64,000 bases of DNA from Streptomyces sp. NBC_00461 (lineage in GTDB: Bacteria; Actinomycetota; Actinomycetes; Streptomycetales; Streptomycetaceae), in NCBI RefSeq assembly GCF_036013935.1, contig NZ_CP107902.1, forward strand, positions 5,861,001-5,925,000. The letters run 5' to 3'. Below, one piece after another: positions 25,973 to 36,487 of the stretch (its first letter is position 1; each line of letters starts with the position of its first letter). The position numbers and the translations under genes were made by a program. The notes below the pieces were generated by a model, which ran no database searches, had not been told where the DNA came from, and was given only the letters and a program-made list of their open reading frames with translations.

Positions 25973-27370
25973 TCAGCCCAACGCCCGCTCGCCACGCCAG
26001 GGCAACTCCGCGGTGACCCGGGTGGGACCGCCCACCGGTGAGTCGACCACCAGGATCCCGTCCACCGCGTCCAACCGCTCCGTGAGCCCCCCGAGCCCGG
26101 ACCCGCCGGTGACGTCCGCGCCGCCCACGCCGTTGTCCACGACCTGCACCATCAGCCGGTTCTCCACCCGCCACACATCCACCGCCGCCCACGTGGCCCG
26201 CGCGTGCTTGCTGATGTTCTGCAGCAGCTCGGAGACGGTGAAGTAGGCGATGCCCTCGATGGCCGGCGCCGGCCGCTCGGCCAGATCCACCTCCACCTGC
26301 ACCGGCACGGTGCACCGCGAGGCAACGGCCGACAGCGCCGCGTCCAGGCCCCGGTCCGTCAGCACCGCCGGATGGATTCCGCGAGCAAGATCCCGCAGCT
26401 CCTGCAAGGCCGTCTTCACCTCGCCGTGCGCCTCGTCGACCATCCGCGCGGCCGCCGCCGGATCCTCTGTGAGCTTCTCCTTCGCCAGCCCCAGATCCAT
26501 GGCCAACGCCACCAGACGGGCCTGTGCCCCGTCGTGCAGATCCCGCTCGATCCGCCGCAGGTCCGCAGCCGCCGTGTCCACCACGACCCCCCGGTCCGAC
26601 TCCAGCTCCACCACCCGCGTCGCCAGCCGCGACGGCCCGAGCAGCCCGTGCACCATCAGCCGGTCCACCATCGTCAGCGCTCGTACGATCCACGGCGTGG
26701 CCAGCGTGAACAGCAGCCCCACCAGCGCGGTGACGGTGATCTCGAAGGGGTTGTCCAGGTAGATGCTGTGGCTGCCGTCGCCGTACAGCTGAAGCCCGCC
26801 CTGGCCGCCGTACATCGGGAAGAGCCAGAACCACAGCGGATACGTGAGCAGCGCCCACCCGTACGCCCAGAAGTTCACGGCGACCACGAACGAGAACACC
26901 GACCAGGGGAACTGCAGCAGCGCGTACAGCAACGTCCGCCACGACGTGCCGCTCTTCAGCACCGCCCCCATCCAGGCCATCACGCCGGGCTTCTTCATCC
27001 GCAGCGGCTCGGGGTCGGCGACGTCGAGGCCCAGCAGCCCGCGCGCCCGCGCCCGCTCCATCGCCCCGAAGCCCCGGCAGCCCGCCAGCCCGGCCGCCAG
27101 CACCGGAATGCCGAGGAACGTCACCAGCAGACCCGCCCCGAGCGACAGCATCGTGACGGCGTACGTGAACATCAGGACGCCGATCGGCAGGCCCAGCAGC
27201 ACATATCCGAACTCGCGCCAGCTGCGCCCCTCGAAGGGTGCCCGCAGCCCGACGGGCAGCCGGCGCCGCCGGTCTCCGAGCCCGAACCCGTCGCCGAACC
27301 CGTCGTCGTAACCGTGCCCGTCGTCGTAACCGTGCCCGTGCCCGTAGCCCTGTCCGTACTCCGTGGCCAT
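25973..27370 (-). CDS. Sensor histidine kinase (HisKA_3 type), second copy
   Basis: 465 residues. The N-terminal tail is a repetitive Gly/Tyr/Asp/His-rich stretch (YGHGHGYDDGHGYDDGFGDG, residues 7-30). Then come about four membrane helices, including FGYVLLGLPIGVLMFTYAV and LLVTFLGIPVLAAGLAG. The HisKA_3 dimerisation motif is LRRIERDLHDGAQARLVALA, with the phosphorylated His. The HATPase_c domain includes TVSELLQNISKHARAT, VVDNGVGGAD and GGSGLGGLTERLDAVDG. Paralogous to the kinase encoded at 27492-28685, from which it is separated by 121 bp, with the response regulator gene 322 bp downstream. Confidence 0.93.
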   Translation of the reverse strand: MATEYGQGYGHGHGYDDGHGYDDGFGDGFGLGDRRRRLPVGLRAPFEGRSWREFGYVLLGLPIGVLMFTYAVTMLSLGAGLLVTFLGIPVLAAGLAGCRGFGAMERARARGLLGLDVADPEPLRMKKPGVMAWMGAVLKSGTSWRTLLYALLQFPWSVFSFVVAVNFWAYGWALLTYPLWFWLFPMYGGQGGLQLYGDGSHSIYLDNPFEITVTALVGLLFTLATPWIVRALTMVDRLMVHGLLGPSRLATRVVELESDRGVVVDTAAADLRRIERDLHDGAQARLVALAMDLGLAKEKLTEDPAAAARMVDEAHGEVKTALQELRDLARGIHPAVLTDRGLDAALSAVASRCTVPVQVEVDLAERPAPAIEGIAYFTVSELLQNISKHARATWAAVDVWRVENRLMVQVVDNGVGGADVTGGSGLGGLTERLDAVDGILVVDSPVGGPTRVTAELPWRGERALG

Positions 27371-27491
27371 CGGCGTCGTCCGTTTCTACTCGTCCTTCCA
27401 GCCGTGCGGCTGACCTGTCGTACCTCCACACTCCTCCGCCGCAGGTCCGCGAACCATGGAGTCCGTCGGCGTCTTGGAAGGGGGGTTTTCC

Positions 27492-28685
27492 CTACCCCTC
27501 GCCCGGGGCACGGTCGCGCCACGGCAGTTCCGCGGTCACGACGGTCGGGCCGCCCTGCGGCGAGTCGATGACGAACAGCCCGTCGACGGCGTCCAGCCGG
27601 TCGGCGAGCCCCTTCATCCCGCTGCCGCCGTCGAGGCGCGCGCCGCCGCGGCCGTCGTCCTCCACCTGGATGAGCAGGCGGTCCGACGACCGCCACACCT
27701 CGACGGACGCGGTCTTCGCCGCACTGTGTTTGCTGACGTTCTGCAGCAGCTCGGAGACGGTGAAGTAGGCGATGCCCTCGATGGCGGCCGCGGGCCGTGC
27801 GGCGAGGTCGACCGTCACCTTCACGGGGACGGTGCAGCGCGAGGCGACCGCGGACAGCGCGGCGTCGAGACCCCGGTCGGTGAGTACGGCGGGATGGATG
27901 CCGCGTGCCAGATCCCGCAGCTCCTGCAGCGCGAGTTTCACCTCGCCGTGCGCCTCCGCGACCATCTCCGCCGCCGTGTCGGGGTCCTCCAGGAGCTTCT
28001 CCTTGGCCAGGCCGAGCCCCATCGCGAGATTGACCAGGCGGGCCTGCGCCCCGTCGTGCAGGTCGCGCTCGATGCGACGCAGGTCGGCGTTGGCCGTGTC
28101 GACCACGACCCCGCGGTCCGACTCCAGCTCCGCGATGCGCCGCTCCAGCTCGTCGGAGGGCGACAGCAGGCCGCGCACCATCGCCCGGTCGGCGTTGGTC
28201 AGCCCCCGCGCGATGAACGGCAGTACCGGCCACAGCACGAACAGCGAGGTCAGCGTGATGGCGAAGGTGAGGATGCCCCAGGGCAGCCGGATGAAGTCGT
28301 ACAGCACCGTGCGCCAGCCCACCGGGTCCTTCACCCTCATCCACAGCCACGGCAGGAAACCGGTGCCGCGTCCGGGCAGCGGGCTCGGCTCGTCCACCCG
28401 CACCCCGAGCAGCTTCCTGGCCCGCGCCCGCTCCATCCGGCCCAGCAGCCGCGCACCGGCCAGCCCGGCCGCCAGCAACGGGAACCCGATCACCGTCACG
28501 GTCAGCCAGAACCCCGTGAACAGCACCGTGACGACGTAGATGAACCCCAGCAGCGCCACCGGAAGATTTGCCAGGAGATGCGCGATCTCCTTCCAGGTGT
28601 GCCGGTCGTAGGCGAAACGGACGGGCGGCAGACGGTCGCCGTCACTTTCCGGGGCCCGCATCGGGCGCGAGAGTCGTTCGGTCAT
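27492..28685 (-). CDS. Sensor histidine kinase (HisKA_3 type), first copy
   Basis: 397 residues with four to five membrane helices (LPVALLGFIYVVTVLFTGFW, LTVTVIGFPLLAAGLAG and LTFAITLTSLFVLWPVLPFI). The HisKA_3 box is LRRIERDLHDGAQARLVNLA. HATPase_c motifs are TVSELLQNVSKHSA, VEDDGRGGAR and GGSGMKGLADRLDAVDG. Through the catalytic half it closely parallels the adjacent kinase, so the pair looks like a tandem duplication sharing one response regulator. It is divergent from the nuo operon. Confidence 0.93.
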   Translation of the reverse strand: MTERLSRPMRAPESDGDRLPPVRFAYDRHTWKEIAHLLANLPVALLGFIYVVTVLFTGFWLTVTVIGFPLLAAGLAGARLLGRMERARARKLLGVRVDEPSPLPGRGTGFLPWLWMRVKDPVGWRTVLYDFIRLPWGILTFAITLTSLFVLWPVLPFIARGLTNADRAMVRGLLSPSDELERRIAELESDRGVVVDTANADLRRIERDLHDGAQARLVNLAMGLGLAKEKLLEDPDTAAEMVAEAHGEVKLALQELRDLARGIHPAVLTDRGLDAALSAVASRCTVPVKVTVDLAARPAAAIEGIAYFTVSELLQNVSKHSAAKTASVEVWRSSDRLLIQVEDDGRGGARLDGGSGMKGLADRLDAVDGLFVIDSPQGGPTVVTAELPWRDRAPGEG

Positions 28686-28798
28686 ATGGGCCAGCGTGCC
28701 GCGCGCCGGGCGTCAGCGCCATGAGGTCGACCGCCGCCGTCCCCTGGGGAAAACCCCACCCCGGCATCTCAAGGTGATCTCAAGGCGTGACGGGCTGC

Positions 28799-28826
28799 TT
28801 ACCGTCTCTTTATCAGGGCCTAGACT
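28799..28826 (+). promoter_or_regulatory. Possible promoter of the nuo operon
   Basis: TTACCG, a 16-base spacer, then TAGACT resembles a SigHrdB-type -35/-10 pair. It is about 130 bp upstream of the nuoA start in the region divergent from the kinase gene. Sequence match only. Confidence 0.3.
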
Positions 28827-28955
28827 CCCGTGCGTACAGATCGTCGAACAGCAGCGTTCATCAGGGCCGCAGGTCACCGGGGCGGATGGCGACCCGCGGC
28901 AGACGGCCCACGGTGATGCCGCAGGGTCGCAGAGTCAGGGAGCGAGGGTACGGAC

Positions 28956-29348
28956 GTGCGGGAACCGACCGTTGTCGCGGCGGACTACTTCCAGTCGTAC
29001 TCCGTCGTCGGACTGCTCGCCGTCGTCGGCGTGCTCTTCGTCGCCGTCGCCTTCGGGGCCGGCCGCCTGCTGCGGCCCGTGGTCCCCACCCCGGAGAAGC
29101 TCCTGACCTACGAGTGCGGAGTCGACCCCGTCGGCGAGGGCTGGGCCCACACCCAGGTCCGCTACTACGTCTACGCGTTCCTGTACGTCGTCTTCGCCGT
29201 CGACTCGATCTTCCTGTTCCCCTGGGCCACGGTCTTCGCCGCCCCCGGCTACGGCGCGACGACCCTCGTCGAGATGTTCATCTTCCTGGGCTTCCTGGCC
29301 GTGGGCCTGCTCTACGCATACAAGAAGGGCGTTCTGGCATGGATGTGA
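28956..29348 (+). CDS. nuoA: NADH-quinone oxidoreductase subunit A
   Basis: 130 residues with three transmembrane helices. The family motif is [43 protein letters not shown], carrying the conserved Cys loop and the charged helix 2/3 residues. Membrane-arm subunit of complex I next to the quinone channel. The GTG start is at 28956. It overlaps nuoB by 10 bases and opens the ten-gene operon. Confidence 0.96.
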   Translation: MREPTVVAADYFQSYSVVGLLAVVGVLFVAVAFGAGRLLRPVVPTPEKLLTYECGVDPVGEGWAHTQVRYYVYAFLYVVFAVDSIFLFPWATVFAAPGYGATTLVEMFIFLGFLAVGLLYAYKKGVLAWM

Positions 29349-29989
29349 CGACGCCAGAAACCAACGGGCAGCCGACCGCGCCGGGTGTGCCGGGCGAGCC
29401 GAGTGGGCCGGTTCTGCTGCCGGAGCCCAAGCGCCTCGGCGCCCTCGCCCGCCTCGCCCCCGAGCCGATGAAGGTGGTCCTGAACTGGGGCCGCCGGTAT
29501 TCGCTGTGGGTCTTCAACTTCGGCCTCGCCTGCTGCGCGATCGAGTTCATCGCCGCGTCGATGGCCCGCCACGACTTCATCCGCCTCGGCGTCATTCCCT
29601 TCGCACCCGGGCCGCGACAGGCCGACCTGATGGTCGTCTCCGGCACGGTGACGGACAAGATGGCGCCGGCGGTGAAGCGCCTGTACGAGCAGATGCCGGA
29701 ACCGAAGTACGTCATCTCCTTCGGCGCGTGCAGCAACTGCGGAGGCCCCTACTGGGACTCCTACTCCGTCACCAAGGGCGTCGACCAGATCATCCCGGTC
29801 GACGTCTACGTCCCCGGCTGCCCGCCGCGCCCCGAGGCCCTGCTCCAGGGGATCCTGAAGCTCCAGGAGAAGATCGCGCGGGAGTCGCTGAGCGAGCGGT
29901 ACGGCACCTCCCGCCCTTCGGCCGCGGCTCTGCAGACCGGCCTGGTGAAGCCGCCGGCCGCCGAGTCCTCGGGGCGGGAGGACCGATGA
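29339..29989 (+). CDS. nuoB: NADH-quinone oxidoreductase subunit B
   Basis: 216 residues carrying cluster N2, the last iron-sulfur centre before quinone. Ligands are the CC pair (Cys65-Cys66 in [10 protein letters not shown]), Cys131 in FGACSNCGG and Cys161 in [10 protein letters not shown]. The extra N-terminal 30 residues and the C-terminal tail are Pro/Glu-rich. The ATG at 29339 overlaps nuoA; the stop overlaps the nuoC start (ATGA). All N2 ligands are intact, so the subunit should carry its cluster even though NuoD, its normal partner, is not encoded here. Confidence 0.96.
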   Translation: MDVTTPETNGQPTAPGVPGEPSGPVLLPEPKRLGALARLAPEPMKVVLNWGRRYSLWVFNFGLACCAIEFIAASMARHDFIRLGVIPFAPGPRQADLMVVSGTVTDKMAPAVKRLYEQMPEPKYVISFGACSNCGGPYWDSYSVTKGVDQIIPVDVYVPGCPPRPEALLQGILKLQEKIARESLSERYGTSRPSAAALQTGLVKPPAAESSGREDR

Positions 29990-31710
29990 GCACGGTCGGC
30001 TGGCTCCCCGCCCCCGTCGACGAGTTGTTCGGTACGGAGGCCACCGCCGAGGAGGCGTACGAGGTCCTCACGGTCGACGTCCCGCCGGCCACCTGGCTTG
30101 CCGCGCTGGAGGTGGCGCGCGACCGGTTGTCCTGCACGTACTTCGACTGGCTGAGCGCGGTGGACGAACCGGGCACGGGGTTCCGCGTCGCGGCCCACGT
30201 GGTGTCCCTGTCTCCCGTACGCCGCCTGCTGCTGCGCACGACGGTCCCGCACGAGGCGCCGTCGCTGGCCTCCGCCGTCGGCGTCTACGCGGGCGCGGCC
30301 TGGCACGAACGCGAGACCCACGAAATGTTCGGCGTCGTCTTCGAGGGCCACCCCGCCCTGGACCACCTCCTCCTCCCAGAGACCTTCGAAGGCCACCCCC
30401 TCCGCAAGGACTTCGTCCTGGCCGCCCGCGTGGCCAAGGCCTGGCCCGGCGCCAAGGAACCGGGCGAGTCCGAGCACGGCGGCCCCAAGCGCCGCCAGAT
30501 GCTTCCCCCAGGCGTCCCTGACCCGAACGAATGGGGTCCCCTGAAGGGCCAGCTCCCCCCGGCCCCGACCCGCCCCACCAGGGCCGCGGGCCGACCAACA
30601 GCCGACCGCCCCACCCGCACACCGGCCGACCGCCCGCCCCGCCGCACCCGCACAACCGCAGAGGGCTCGGCCAGCCAGACGGCCGGTTCCGGCAGCCAGA
30701 TGGCGGGTTCCGGTTCCGGTTCCGGTTCGGACGATGCCGGGGCCGGGGCCGGGGCCGGGAGTGGGCGTTCGGTGGGGGAGGGGTCGGCGAGTCAGGCGGT
30801 GACGCCAGGATCTGCTGATGCTCCGAGTAGGCCGCGGCGTACGCGTTCGGCTGCGGAGGGTTCGGTGAGTCAGGCGGAGGGCGCGACGAGTCAGGGGGAG
30901 GGCGCGTCCGGTCGGGCGGCGACTTCGGGGACCGGCGATGCTTCGGGGTCCGGCGATGCTGAGGCTCGGCCGCGGCGTGCCCGTTCGGCCACGGGAGGAT
31001 CGGCGAGTCAGGCGGCGTCGACTCCGGCTGGGGGAGCCCCGGCTGCCCCGTCCGCATCGGATGGCCAGCCCTCTGCGGCAGAGGCACCGGCCGACCGGCA
31101 ACCGGGGGCAGCCGGTGCGGGTACGGGTGCCCGTGCGACCTCGCCGCGACGCGCGCGCAGCGCGAGCGAAGGCTCGGCCTCGCAGACCGCACCCCCCTCC
31201 CCGACAAAGGGCGCGACAACCCCACCCGCTCACACCCCCCGCAGTTCTGACGCCCCGTGGCATCACGCCCGCCCGGCCTTCGACGAGCAGGAGCCGGGGC
31301 AGGAACAGGAGCCCGTGCAGGAGCAGGAGCTGCAGGCGCAGGTGCCGCAGCCGGGGCCGGAGCCGGAGCCAAGCCCTGGTACGAAGTCCGGCTCGGAGTC
31401 TGAGGCGGGCCCTGAGCCTGAGGCGGGCGTGGAGGCAGAGCAGGAACAGGAGCAGGCGCCGCAGCCGGACCCGGAGCCAGAGGCGAGCCAGGAGACGGAG
31501 CCTGTCGCGGAACCGGCGGGCGAAGCCGAGCCCACCCCGAAACCCCCTGCTGGTGCCAGGGCCGCCGATCGCGGTTCGGATGCGGCCGAAGGAAAATCCG
31601 ACCCCTCTGAACCCATCTCAGAGCCGTCCGCCTCCGAGGAGACCCCCGCCGAGCAGGAGGCCGAATCCCCGGTCGCGAACCCCGAAGACCCCGCAGGAGG
31701 CCCGCAGTGA
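29986..31710 (+). CDS. nuoC: NADH-quinone oxidoreductase subunit C with long repetitive tail
   Basis: 574 residues, versus about 200-250 for a normal NuoC. Residues 1 to about 190 are the NuoC fold ([56 protein letters not shown]). From about residue 190 the protein becomes low-complexity. Four spaced copies of RR(T/A)R(S/T)(A/T)xxGSxSQ sit near residues 218, 283, 330 and 388, in Ala/Gly/Ser-rich linkers. Then comes a Glu/Gln/Pro-rich acidic stretch (about 430-570). The frame is uninterrupted and ends exactly at the GTGA overlap with nuoH, so the tail is part of the gene. There is no nuoD fusion in it. Confidence 0.93.
   Translation: MSTVGWLPAPVDELFGTEATAEEAYEVLTVDVPPATWLAALEVARDRLSCTYFDWLSAVDEPGTGFRVAAHVVSLSPVRRLLLRTTVPHEAPSLASAVGVYAGAAWHERETHEMFGVVFEGHPALDHLLLPETFEGHPLRKDFVLAARVAKAWPGAKEPGESEHGGPKRRQMLPPGVPDPNEWGPLKGQLPPAPTRPTRAAGRPTADRPTRTPADRPPRRTRTTAEGSASQTAGSGSQMAGSGSGSGSDDAGAGAGAGSGRSVGEGSASQAVTPGSADAPSRPRRTRSAAEGSVSQAEGATSQGEGASGRAATSGTGDASGSGDAEARPRRARSATGGSASQAASTPAGGAPAAPSASDGQPSAAEAPADRQPGAAGAGTGARATSPRRARSASEGSASQTAPPSPTKGATTPPAHTPRSSDAPWHHARPAFDEQEPGQEQEPVQEQELQAQVPQPGPEPEPSPGTKSGSESEAGPEPEAGVEAEQEQEQAPQPDPEPEASQETEPVAEPAGEAEPTPKPPAGARAADRGSDAAEGKSDPSEPISEPSASEETPAEQEAESPVANPEDPAGGPQ
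30637..31190 (+). repeat. Coding repeats in the nuoC tail
   Basis: Four copies of a module encoding a basic RRxR cluster followed by an EGSASQ-like end, spaced 45-65 codons apart (near 30640, 30836, 30976 and 31150). A shorter partial copy (EGSASQ) lies near 30778. The linkers are GGTTCCGGTTCC- or GCCGGGGCC-type microrepeats. Confidence 0.8.
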
Positions 31711-32675
31711 CCGACGCTCTGGACGTCGTCCTGCGACTCCTGATCGTGTTCGTCGTCTTCCTCACCTTCCCTCTGATCGTCGGTCAGACCGAACACAAGG
31801 TCATGGCTCACATGCAGGGCCGCCTCGGCCCGATGTACGCCGGCGGCTTCCACGGCTGGGCCCAACTCGTAGCCGACGGCGTGAAGTTCGCGCAGAAGGA
31901 AGACATCGTCCCGGCGGGCGCGGACCGGCGCGTCTTCCAACTCGCCCCTGCCGTGGCCCTCCTGCCGTACCTCCTGGTCCTTCTGGCCATTCCCATCGGC
32001 CCGGGCGAGGGCGCGGTCGGCCAGGTCCTCGACGCGGGCATCTTCTTCGTGCTCGCGGTGATGGGGGTGGGGGTCCTCGGCTCGCTCATGGCCGGTTGGG
32101 CCTCCGCCAACAAGTTCTCCCTACTCGGTGGTCTCCGTACCGCCGCCCAGCTCCTCGCCTACGAACTCCCGATGCTCCTCGCCGCCGCCTCCGTCGCGAT
32201 GGCGGCCGGCACGGTCTCCCTCCCCGGCATCCTGGACGCCTTCCACTGGTGGTGGCTGCCCTGGCAGATCGTCGGCGCGATCGTCTTCTTCGTCGCCGGC
32301 CTCGCCGAACTCCAGCGCCCGCCCTTCGACATGCCGGTCGCCGACTCGGAGATCATCTTCGGTGCGTACACCGAGTACACGGGCCTGCGCTTCGCTTTGT
32401 TCCTCCTCGCCGAATACGCCGGAATCATCGTCCTGTGCGGGCTGACCACCGTCCTCTTCCTGGGCGGCTGGCACGGCCCCTGGGGCGCCGACGGCCTCGG
32501 CTGGGTCTGGACCCTGCTGAAGACGGCCGTCCTCGCCTTCCTCGTGATCTGGCTCCGCGTCACCTATCCCCGCCTGCGCGAGGACCAGCTGCAGAAACTC
32601 TCGTGGACCCTCCTCGTCCCCCTCTCCCTCGCTCAGATCGCCCTCACCGGCATCGTCAAGGTGGTGATCTCCTGA
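31707..32675 (+). CDS. nuoH: NADH-quinone oxidoreductase subunit H
   Basis: 322 residues with about eight membrane helices. Signature regions are [48 protein letters not shown], and [27 protein letters not shown], which lines the quinone chamber entrance. Couples quinone reduction to the membrane arm. It directly follows nuoC here (GTGA overlap), so nuoD-E-F-G are missing from their usual place. Confidence 0.96.
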   Translation: MTDALDVVLRLLIVFVVFLTFPLIVGQTEHKVMAHMQGRLGPMYAGGFHGWAQLVADGVKFAQKEDIVPAGADRRVFQLAPAVALLPYLLVLLAIPIGPGEGAVGQVLDAGIFFVLAVMGVGVLGSLMAGWASANKFSLLGGLRTAAQLLAYELPMLLAAASVAMAAGTVSLPGILDAFHWWWLPWQIVGAIVFFVAGLAELQRPPFDMPVADSEIIFGAYTEYTGLRFALFLLAEYAGIIVLCGLTTVLFLGGWHGPWGADGLGWVWTLLKTAVLAFLVIWLRVTYPRLREDQLQKLSWTLLVPLSLAQIALTGIVKVVIS

Positions 32676-33328
32676 TGGCTGAGCCGCTGCCGTCCACCCG
32701 GTCCCGCATCCCCGGCTCCGGCCTGGCCAAGGGCCTGGCCGTCACCCTTCGCACGATGACGCGGAAGACGGTCACCGAGCAGTACCCGGACGTCCAGCCC
32801 GACCTGCCGCCCCGCACCCGGGGCGTCATCGGACTGTTCGAGGAGAACTGCACGGTCTGCATGCTGTGTGCCCGTGAGTGCCCGGACTGGTGCATCTACA
32901 TCGACTCCCACAAGGAGACGGTCCCGGCGGCGACCCCCGGCGGCCGTGAACGCAGCCGCAACGTCCTCGACCGCTTCGCCATCGACTTCTCCCTGTGCAT
33001 GTACTGCGGTATCTGCATCGAGGTCTGTCCTTTCGACGCCCTGTTCTGGTCCCCGGAGTTCGAGTACGCCGAGACCGACATCCACGAACTCACCCACGAG
33101 CGCGACAAGCTCCGCGAGTGGATGTGGACGGTCCCGGCTCCGCCCGCCCTCGACCCTGGCGCGGAGGAGCCGAAGGAGATCGCCGCCGCCCGCAAGACCG
33201 CTGAGAAGCTGGCGGCCGCGTCAGCCGCGTCGGCCGAGCCCGTCGAGCCGTCGCCCGAGCGGAACCAGCCGAACCAGCCGACCGAGCCACCGGCCGGTCC
33301 GACCGAACCCGAGGGAGGCGCGTCGTGA
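32675..33328 (+). CDS. nuoI: NADH-quinone oxidoreductase subunit I
   Basis: 217 residues with two complete 4Fe-4S motifs: Cys59-x2-Cys62-x2-Cys65-x3-Cys69 ([12 protein letters not shown]) and Cys108-x2-Cys111-x2-Cys114-x3-Cys118 ([13 protein letters not shown]). These carry N6a and N6b. The C-terminal 60 residues are a Pro/Glu-rich tail. Start and nuoH stop share one base (TGATG). Electrons would reach it from the peripheral arm, whose genes are not in this operon. Confidence 0.96.
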   Translation: MAEPLPSTRSRIPGSGLAKGLAVTLRTMTRKTVTEQYPDVQPDLPPRTRGVIGLFEENCTVCMLCARECPDWCIYIDSHKETVPAATPGGRERSRNVLDRFAIDFSLCMYCGICIEVCPFDALFWSPEFEYAETDIHELTHERDKLREWMWTVPAPPALDPGAEEPKEIAAARKTAEKLAAASAASAEPVEPSPERNQPNQPTEPPAGPTEPEGGAS

Positions 33329-34101
33329 CCCTCACCGCAGTCGCTGAGACGGCGGCGCACGCCATGGCCGCCCCCGCCACGGCCGCCAATGCGATGGCCG
33401 CCCACGCCACGGCCGCTCACGCGACGGCAGCCCACGCCACCGCGACCACGGCCGCCGCGGGCACCCACGGCTTCCTCTCACCGACCGGTGTCGAGGTTGC
33501 CTTCCTCCTCGTCGGCCTGGCCACCTTCGGCGCCGCCCTCGTCACCGTCACCACGCGGCAACTGGTGCACGCCGCACTGTGGCTGGTCGTCACGCTCGGC
33601 GGCCTCGCCGTCGAATACCTCCTGCTCACCGCCGAGTTCATCGCCTGGGTGCAGGTCCTCATCTACGTGGGTTCCGTCGTCGTCCTCCTTCTGTTCGGTC
33701 TGATGCTCACCAAGGCCCCCATCGGCCGCTCTCCGGACGCCGACTCCGGCAACCGCTGGGCCGCCCTCACCGTGGCCGTCGCCGCGGCTGCCGCCCTGGT
33801 CTGGGTCGTCATCGACGCCTTCCGCGCAACCTGGATCGACCTGGACGGCCCGGCCGCCGGCTCCACCGCCGTCACCGGAGCGAGCCTCTTCCAGAACTGG
33901 GTCCTTCCCTTCGAGGCCCTCTCCGTCCTCCTCCTCGCCGCCCTGGTCGGCGCGATCGTCCTGTCCCGCAAGGCGACGGCGGAGATGAGCTCTCCCCCTG
34001 TGAACTCCCGAGCCGCGACCGGCAGTTCCCCTTCCGTCCCGGATTCCCGGATTCACCCGGTCGAGGGACAGGACCCGGCCGAGCAGGAAGGCGCCCGCTG
34101 A
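33325..34101 (+). CDS. nuoJ: NADH-quinone oxidoreductase subunit J
   Basis: 258 residues with five membrane helices, including the pi-bulge region [31 protein letters not shown]. The N-terminus (residues 1-45) is an unusual Ala/His/Thr repeat ([16 protein letters not shown]) before the first helix, and the C-terminus is a polar Ser/Pro tail. GTG start overlapping nuoI (GTGA). Confidence 0.95.
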   Translation: MTLTAVAETAAHAMAAPATAANAMAAHATAAHATAAHATATTAAAGTHGFLSPTGVEVAFLLVGLATFGAALVTVTTRQLVHAALWLVVTLGGLAVEYLLLTAEFIAWVQVLIYVGSVVVLLLFGLMLTKAPIGRSPDADSGNRWAALTVAVAAAAALVWVVIDAFRATWIDLDGPAAGSTAVTGASLFQNWVLPFEALSVLLLAALVGAIVLSRKATAEMSSPPVNSRAATGSSPSVPDSRIHPVEGQDPAEQEGAR

Positions 34102-34490
34102 TGCACCTCGCCTATCCCGCCGTACTCTCCTCCCTTCTCTTCTGCACCGGCCTGTACGGCGTCCTCGCTCGCCGCAACGCGATCCTGGTCCTGATGTCCG
34201 TCGAGCTGATGCTCAACGCCGTCAACCTCAACCTCGTCGCCTTCGACGTCTGGCTCAGCAAGGCCGCCCAGGACACACTCCACTCCGGCCAGGCCCTGAC
34301 CCTGTTCACCATCGCCATCGCCGCCGCCGAGATCGGTATCGGCCTCGCGATCGTCCTCTCCGTCTACCGCAACCGCGGCACCTCGGACATCGACAAGCTC
34401 CGCGACAGCGCCGAGGGCCACGAGAGCGACGGCCCCGACGGTGACGCCCTGCCGACGGATCAGACCGGGAAGGCTGAGGCCACCGCGTGA
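34101..34490 (+). CDS. nuoK: NADH-quinone oxidoreductase subunit K
   Basis: 129 residues with three helices. The conserved membrane glutamates of the proton path are in [20 protein letters not shown] and [21 protein letters not shown]. The C-terminal 30 residues are a polar extension beyond the usual 100-residue length. Start and nuoJ stop share one base (TGATG); the stop overlaps nuoL (GTGA). Confidence 0.96.
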   Translation: MHLAYPAVLSSLLFCTGLYGVLARRNAILVLMSVELMLNAVNLNLVAFDVWLSKAAQDTLHSGQALTLFTIAIAAAEIGIGLAIVLSVYRNRGTSDIDKLRDSAEGHESDGPDGDALPTDQTGKAEATA

Positions 34491-36481
34491 CCACGACCAC
34501 CCTCGCCGTCCTCGTCCCCCTTCTGCCGTTCCTGGGCGCCGCGGCCGGCCTGCTCCTGGGCCGCACGGCCCCCGGGTTCGTCCGCCCGCTCGCCGTCCTG
34601 CCGCCCCTCGCCTCCCTCGTGCTGGCCGCGCTCGTCGCCGTGCGCCAGGGCGGCGAACAGGCGATCGACGCCGCCACGGAACTCACGCCCACCGGTTCGG
34701 TCCCGGTCGAACTCGCCCTGCACATCGACGGCTTCGCCGCCCTCGTCGCCGTGCTGGTCGCCCTGGTCGCCTCCTGCGTGCAGATCTACTCGACGGGCTA
34801 CCTGCGCGACGACCCGCGCTACCCCTCGTATGCCGCCCTCGTCTCCCTCTTCACCTCCGCGATGCTGCTCGTCGTCTACTCCGGCGACCTGATCGTGCTG
34901 CTGGTCGGCTGGGAGATCATGGGCATCTGCTCGTACTTCCTGGTCGGGCACTACTGGGAGACCCCGGAGGCCCGCGCCGCCTCCATCAAGGCCTTCCTGG
35001 TGACCAAGCTCGGCGACGTCCCCTTCCTCATCGGCCTGTTCGCGCTCGCCACCGATGCCGGCTCCTTCCGCATCACGAAGGTCCTCGGCACGGTCGCGAG
35101 CGGCGGACTCGACCATCCGACACTGATCGCGCTGCTGCTCCTGGCCGGCGTGGCAGGCAAATCGGCCCAGTTCCCGCTGCACACCTGGCTCCCCGACGCG
35201 ATGGCGGGCCCGACACCCGTCTCCGCGCTGATCCACGCCGCGACGATGGTCGCCGCCGGTGTCTACTTCATCGCCCGTCTCCTTCCGGTCTTCGAGGCTT
35301 CCTCGGCCGCGATGATCGTCCTCGCCGTCATGGCAGCCGTCACGATGGTCGGCTCGGGTCTCGCCGCGCTCGCCCAGGACGACATCAAGCGCGTCCTGGC
35401 CTACTCGACGATCGGCCAGCTCGGCTACATGACCGGCGCCCTCGCGGTCGGTGACCGCGGTGCCGCCGTCTTCCACCTCCTTACGCACGGCGCCTTCAAG
35501 GCGCTGCTGTTCCTCGCGGCCGGCGTGATCATCCACGCAGTGGGCACCAACTCGCTCGCCGCCATGTCCCGGATGCGGGGCCTGCGCGACCGTGTCCCCG
35601 ACGCCTACTGGACGATGACCGTGGCGCTCCTCTCCCTCGCCGCGATCCCGCCCTTCAGCGGCTTCTTCTCCAAGGAGTCCGTCCTCGGCGCGGCCGAGCA
35701 CGTCGCCACCGGCCACACCGAGCACGCCCCGGCCGCAGCAGGCTGGATCGCCCTCGTCGCCGGCCTCGTCACGGCGGCGCTCACCGCCGCGTACGCCACA
35801 CGCCTTTGGCTGCTGACGTTCCAGGGCCGGGGAACCGAGGCCCCCGACCACGGCCGCCAGCCGCTCACCATGACCGTGGTGCTGTGGGTGCTCGCCGTCC
35901 CGTCCCTCGCGCTCGGCGGGCTCGCCTACCGCTCGCTGCCCGACTGGTTCGGCGGCCGCGACCTCACCCCGACCCTCACCACCTCCGTACTGGGCACGGG
36001 TGTGGCGCTGGTGGGCGGCATCGTCACCTACGGGGCCTGGCGCCACACCACCGCCCTCGCGGCTCGCGTCCCGCTGGGTGCGGTCGCGGCCCACCCCGAG
36101 GGCGACGCCGGACTGGTTGAGGCCGAGGCGATCGCCAGCCACGCACCCGCGTACGGCGACGTCGCCTCGGCGCCCGACCCGTCGGACCCCGGGCGGCTGC
36201 TGCTCGGCCCGTTGCACCGGCACGCGGCCGTCGGCTTCCACCTCGACGCCGTCTACGCGGCCCTCTTCGTCCGCCCGGTCCTGGCCGGAGCAAGTCTCGT
36301 CCGGTTCCTGGACCGCGAGGTCGTCGAGACCTACGTACGCGGTGCGGGCGCCCTACCCAGGCTGCTCGGGGCCGCCGTACGGCGCGCCCAGACCGGCAAT
36401 GTGCAGACCTATGTGAGCGCGCTGCTCGCCGGCACCGTCGTCCTGGCGGTCGCCGCCCTCCTCGTCGCCACGGGAGCGTGA
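34487..36481 (+). CDS. nuoL: NADH-quinone oxidoreductase subunit L
   Basis: 664 residues with antiporter-like (MrpA/MrpD) helices. Motifs are [19 protein letters not shown] (conserved Glu), [36 protein letters not shown] (Lys/His channel residues), [18 protein letters not shown] and [15 protein letters not shown]. The lateral helix and C-terminal anchor are present. GTG start, overlapping nuoK. Distal proton-pumping subunit. Confidence 0.96.
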   Translation: MTTTTLAVLVPLLPFLGAAAGLLLGRTAPGFVRPLAVLPPLASLVLAALVAVRQGGEQAIDAATELTPTGSVPVELALHIDGFAALVAVLVALVASCVQIYSTGYLRDDPRYPSYAALVSLFTSAMLLVVYSGDLIVLLVGWEIMGICSYFLVGHYWETPEARAASIKAFLVTKLGDVPFLIGLFALATDAGSFRITKVLGTVASGGLDHPTLIALLLLAGVAGKSAQFPLHTWLPDAMAGPTPVSALIHAATMVAAGVYFIARLLPVFEASSAAMIVLAVMAAVTMVGSGLAALAQDDIKRVLAYSTIGQLGYMTGALAVGDRGAAVFHLLTHGAFKALLFLAAGVIIHAVGTNSLAAMSRMRGLRDRVPDAYWTMTVALLSLAAIPPFSGFFSKESVLGAAEHVATGHTEHAPAAAGWIALVAGLVTAALTAAYATRLWLLTFQGRGTEAPDHGRQPLTMTVVLWVLAVPSLALGGLAYRSLPDWFGGRDLTPTLTTSVLGTGVALVGGIVTYGAWRHTTALAARVPLGAVAAHPEGDAGLVEAEAIASHAPAYGDVASAPDPSDPGRLLLGPLHRHAAVGFHLDAVYAALFVRPVLAGASLVRFLDREVVETYVRGAGALPRLLGAAVRRAQTGNVQTYVSALLAGTVVLAVAALLVATGA

Positions 36482-36487
36482 GCAGGC

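Noticed and set aside
29350-31700. A nuoD gene hidden in, or fused to, the nuoC tail
   Set aside because: The tail is repetitive and lacks every NuoD hallmark; no other frame in the interval encodes a NuoD-like protein.
34460-36241. 593-codon open frame antisense to nuoL, and similar long antisense frames over nuoC, nuoM and nuoN
   Set aside because: Typical GC-rich shadow frames: compositionally biased (Gly/Arg/Glu/Asp), no domain, and fully covered by well-recognised nuo genes.
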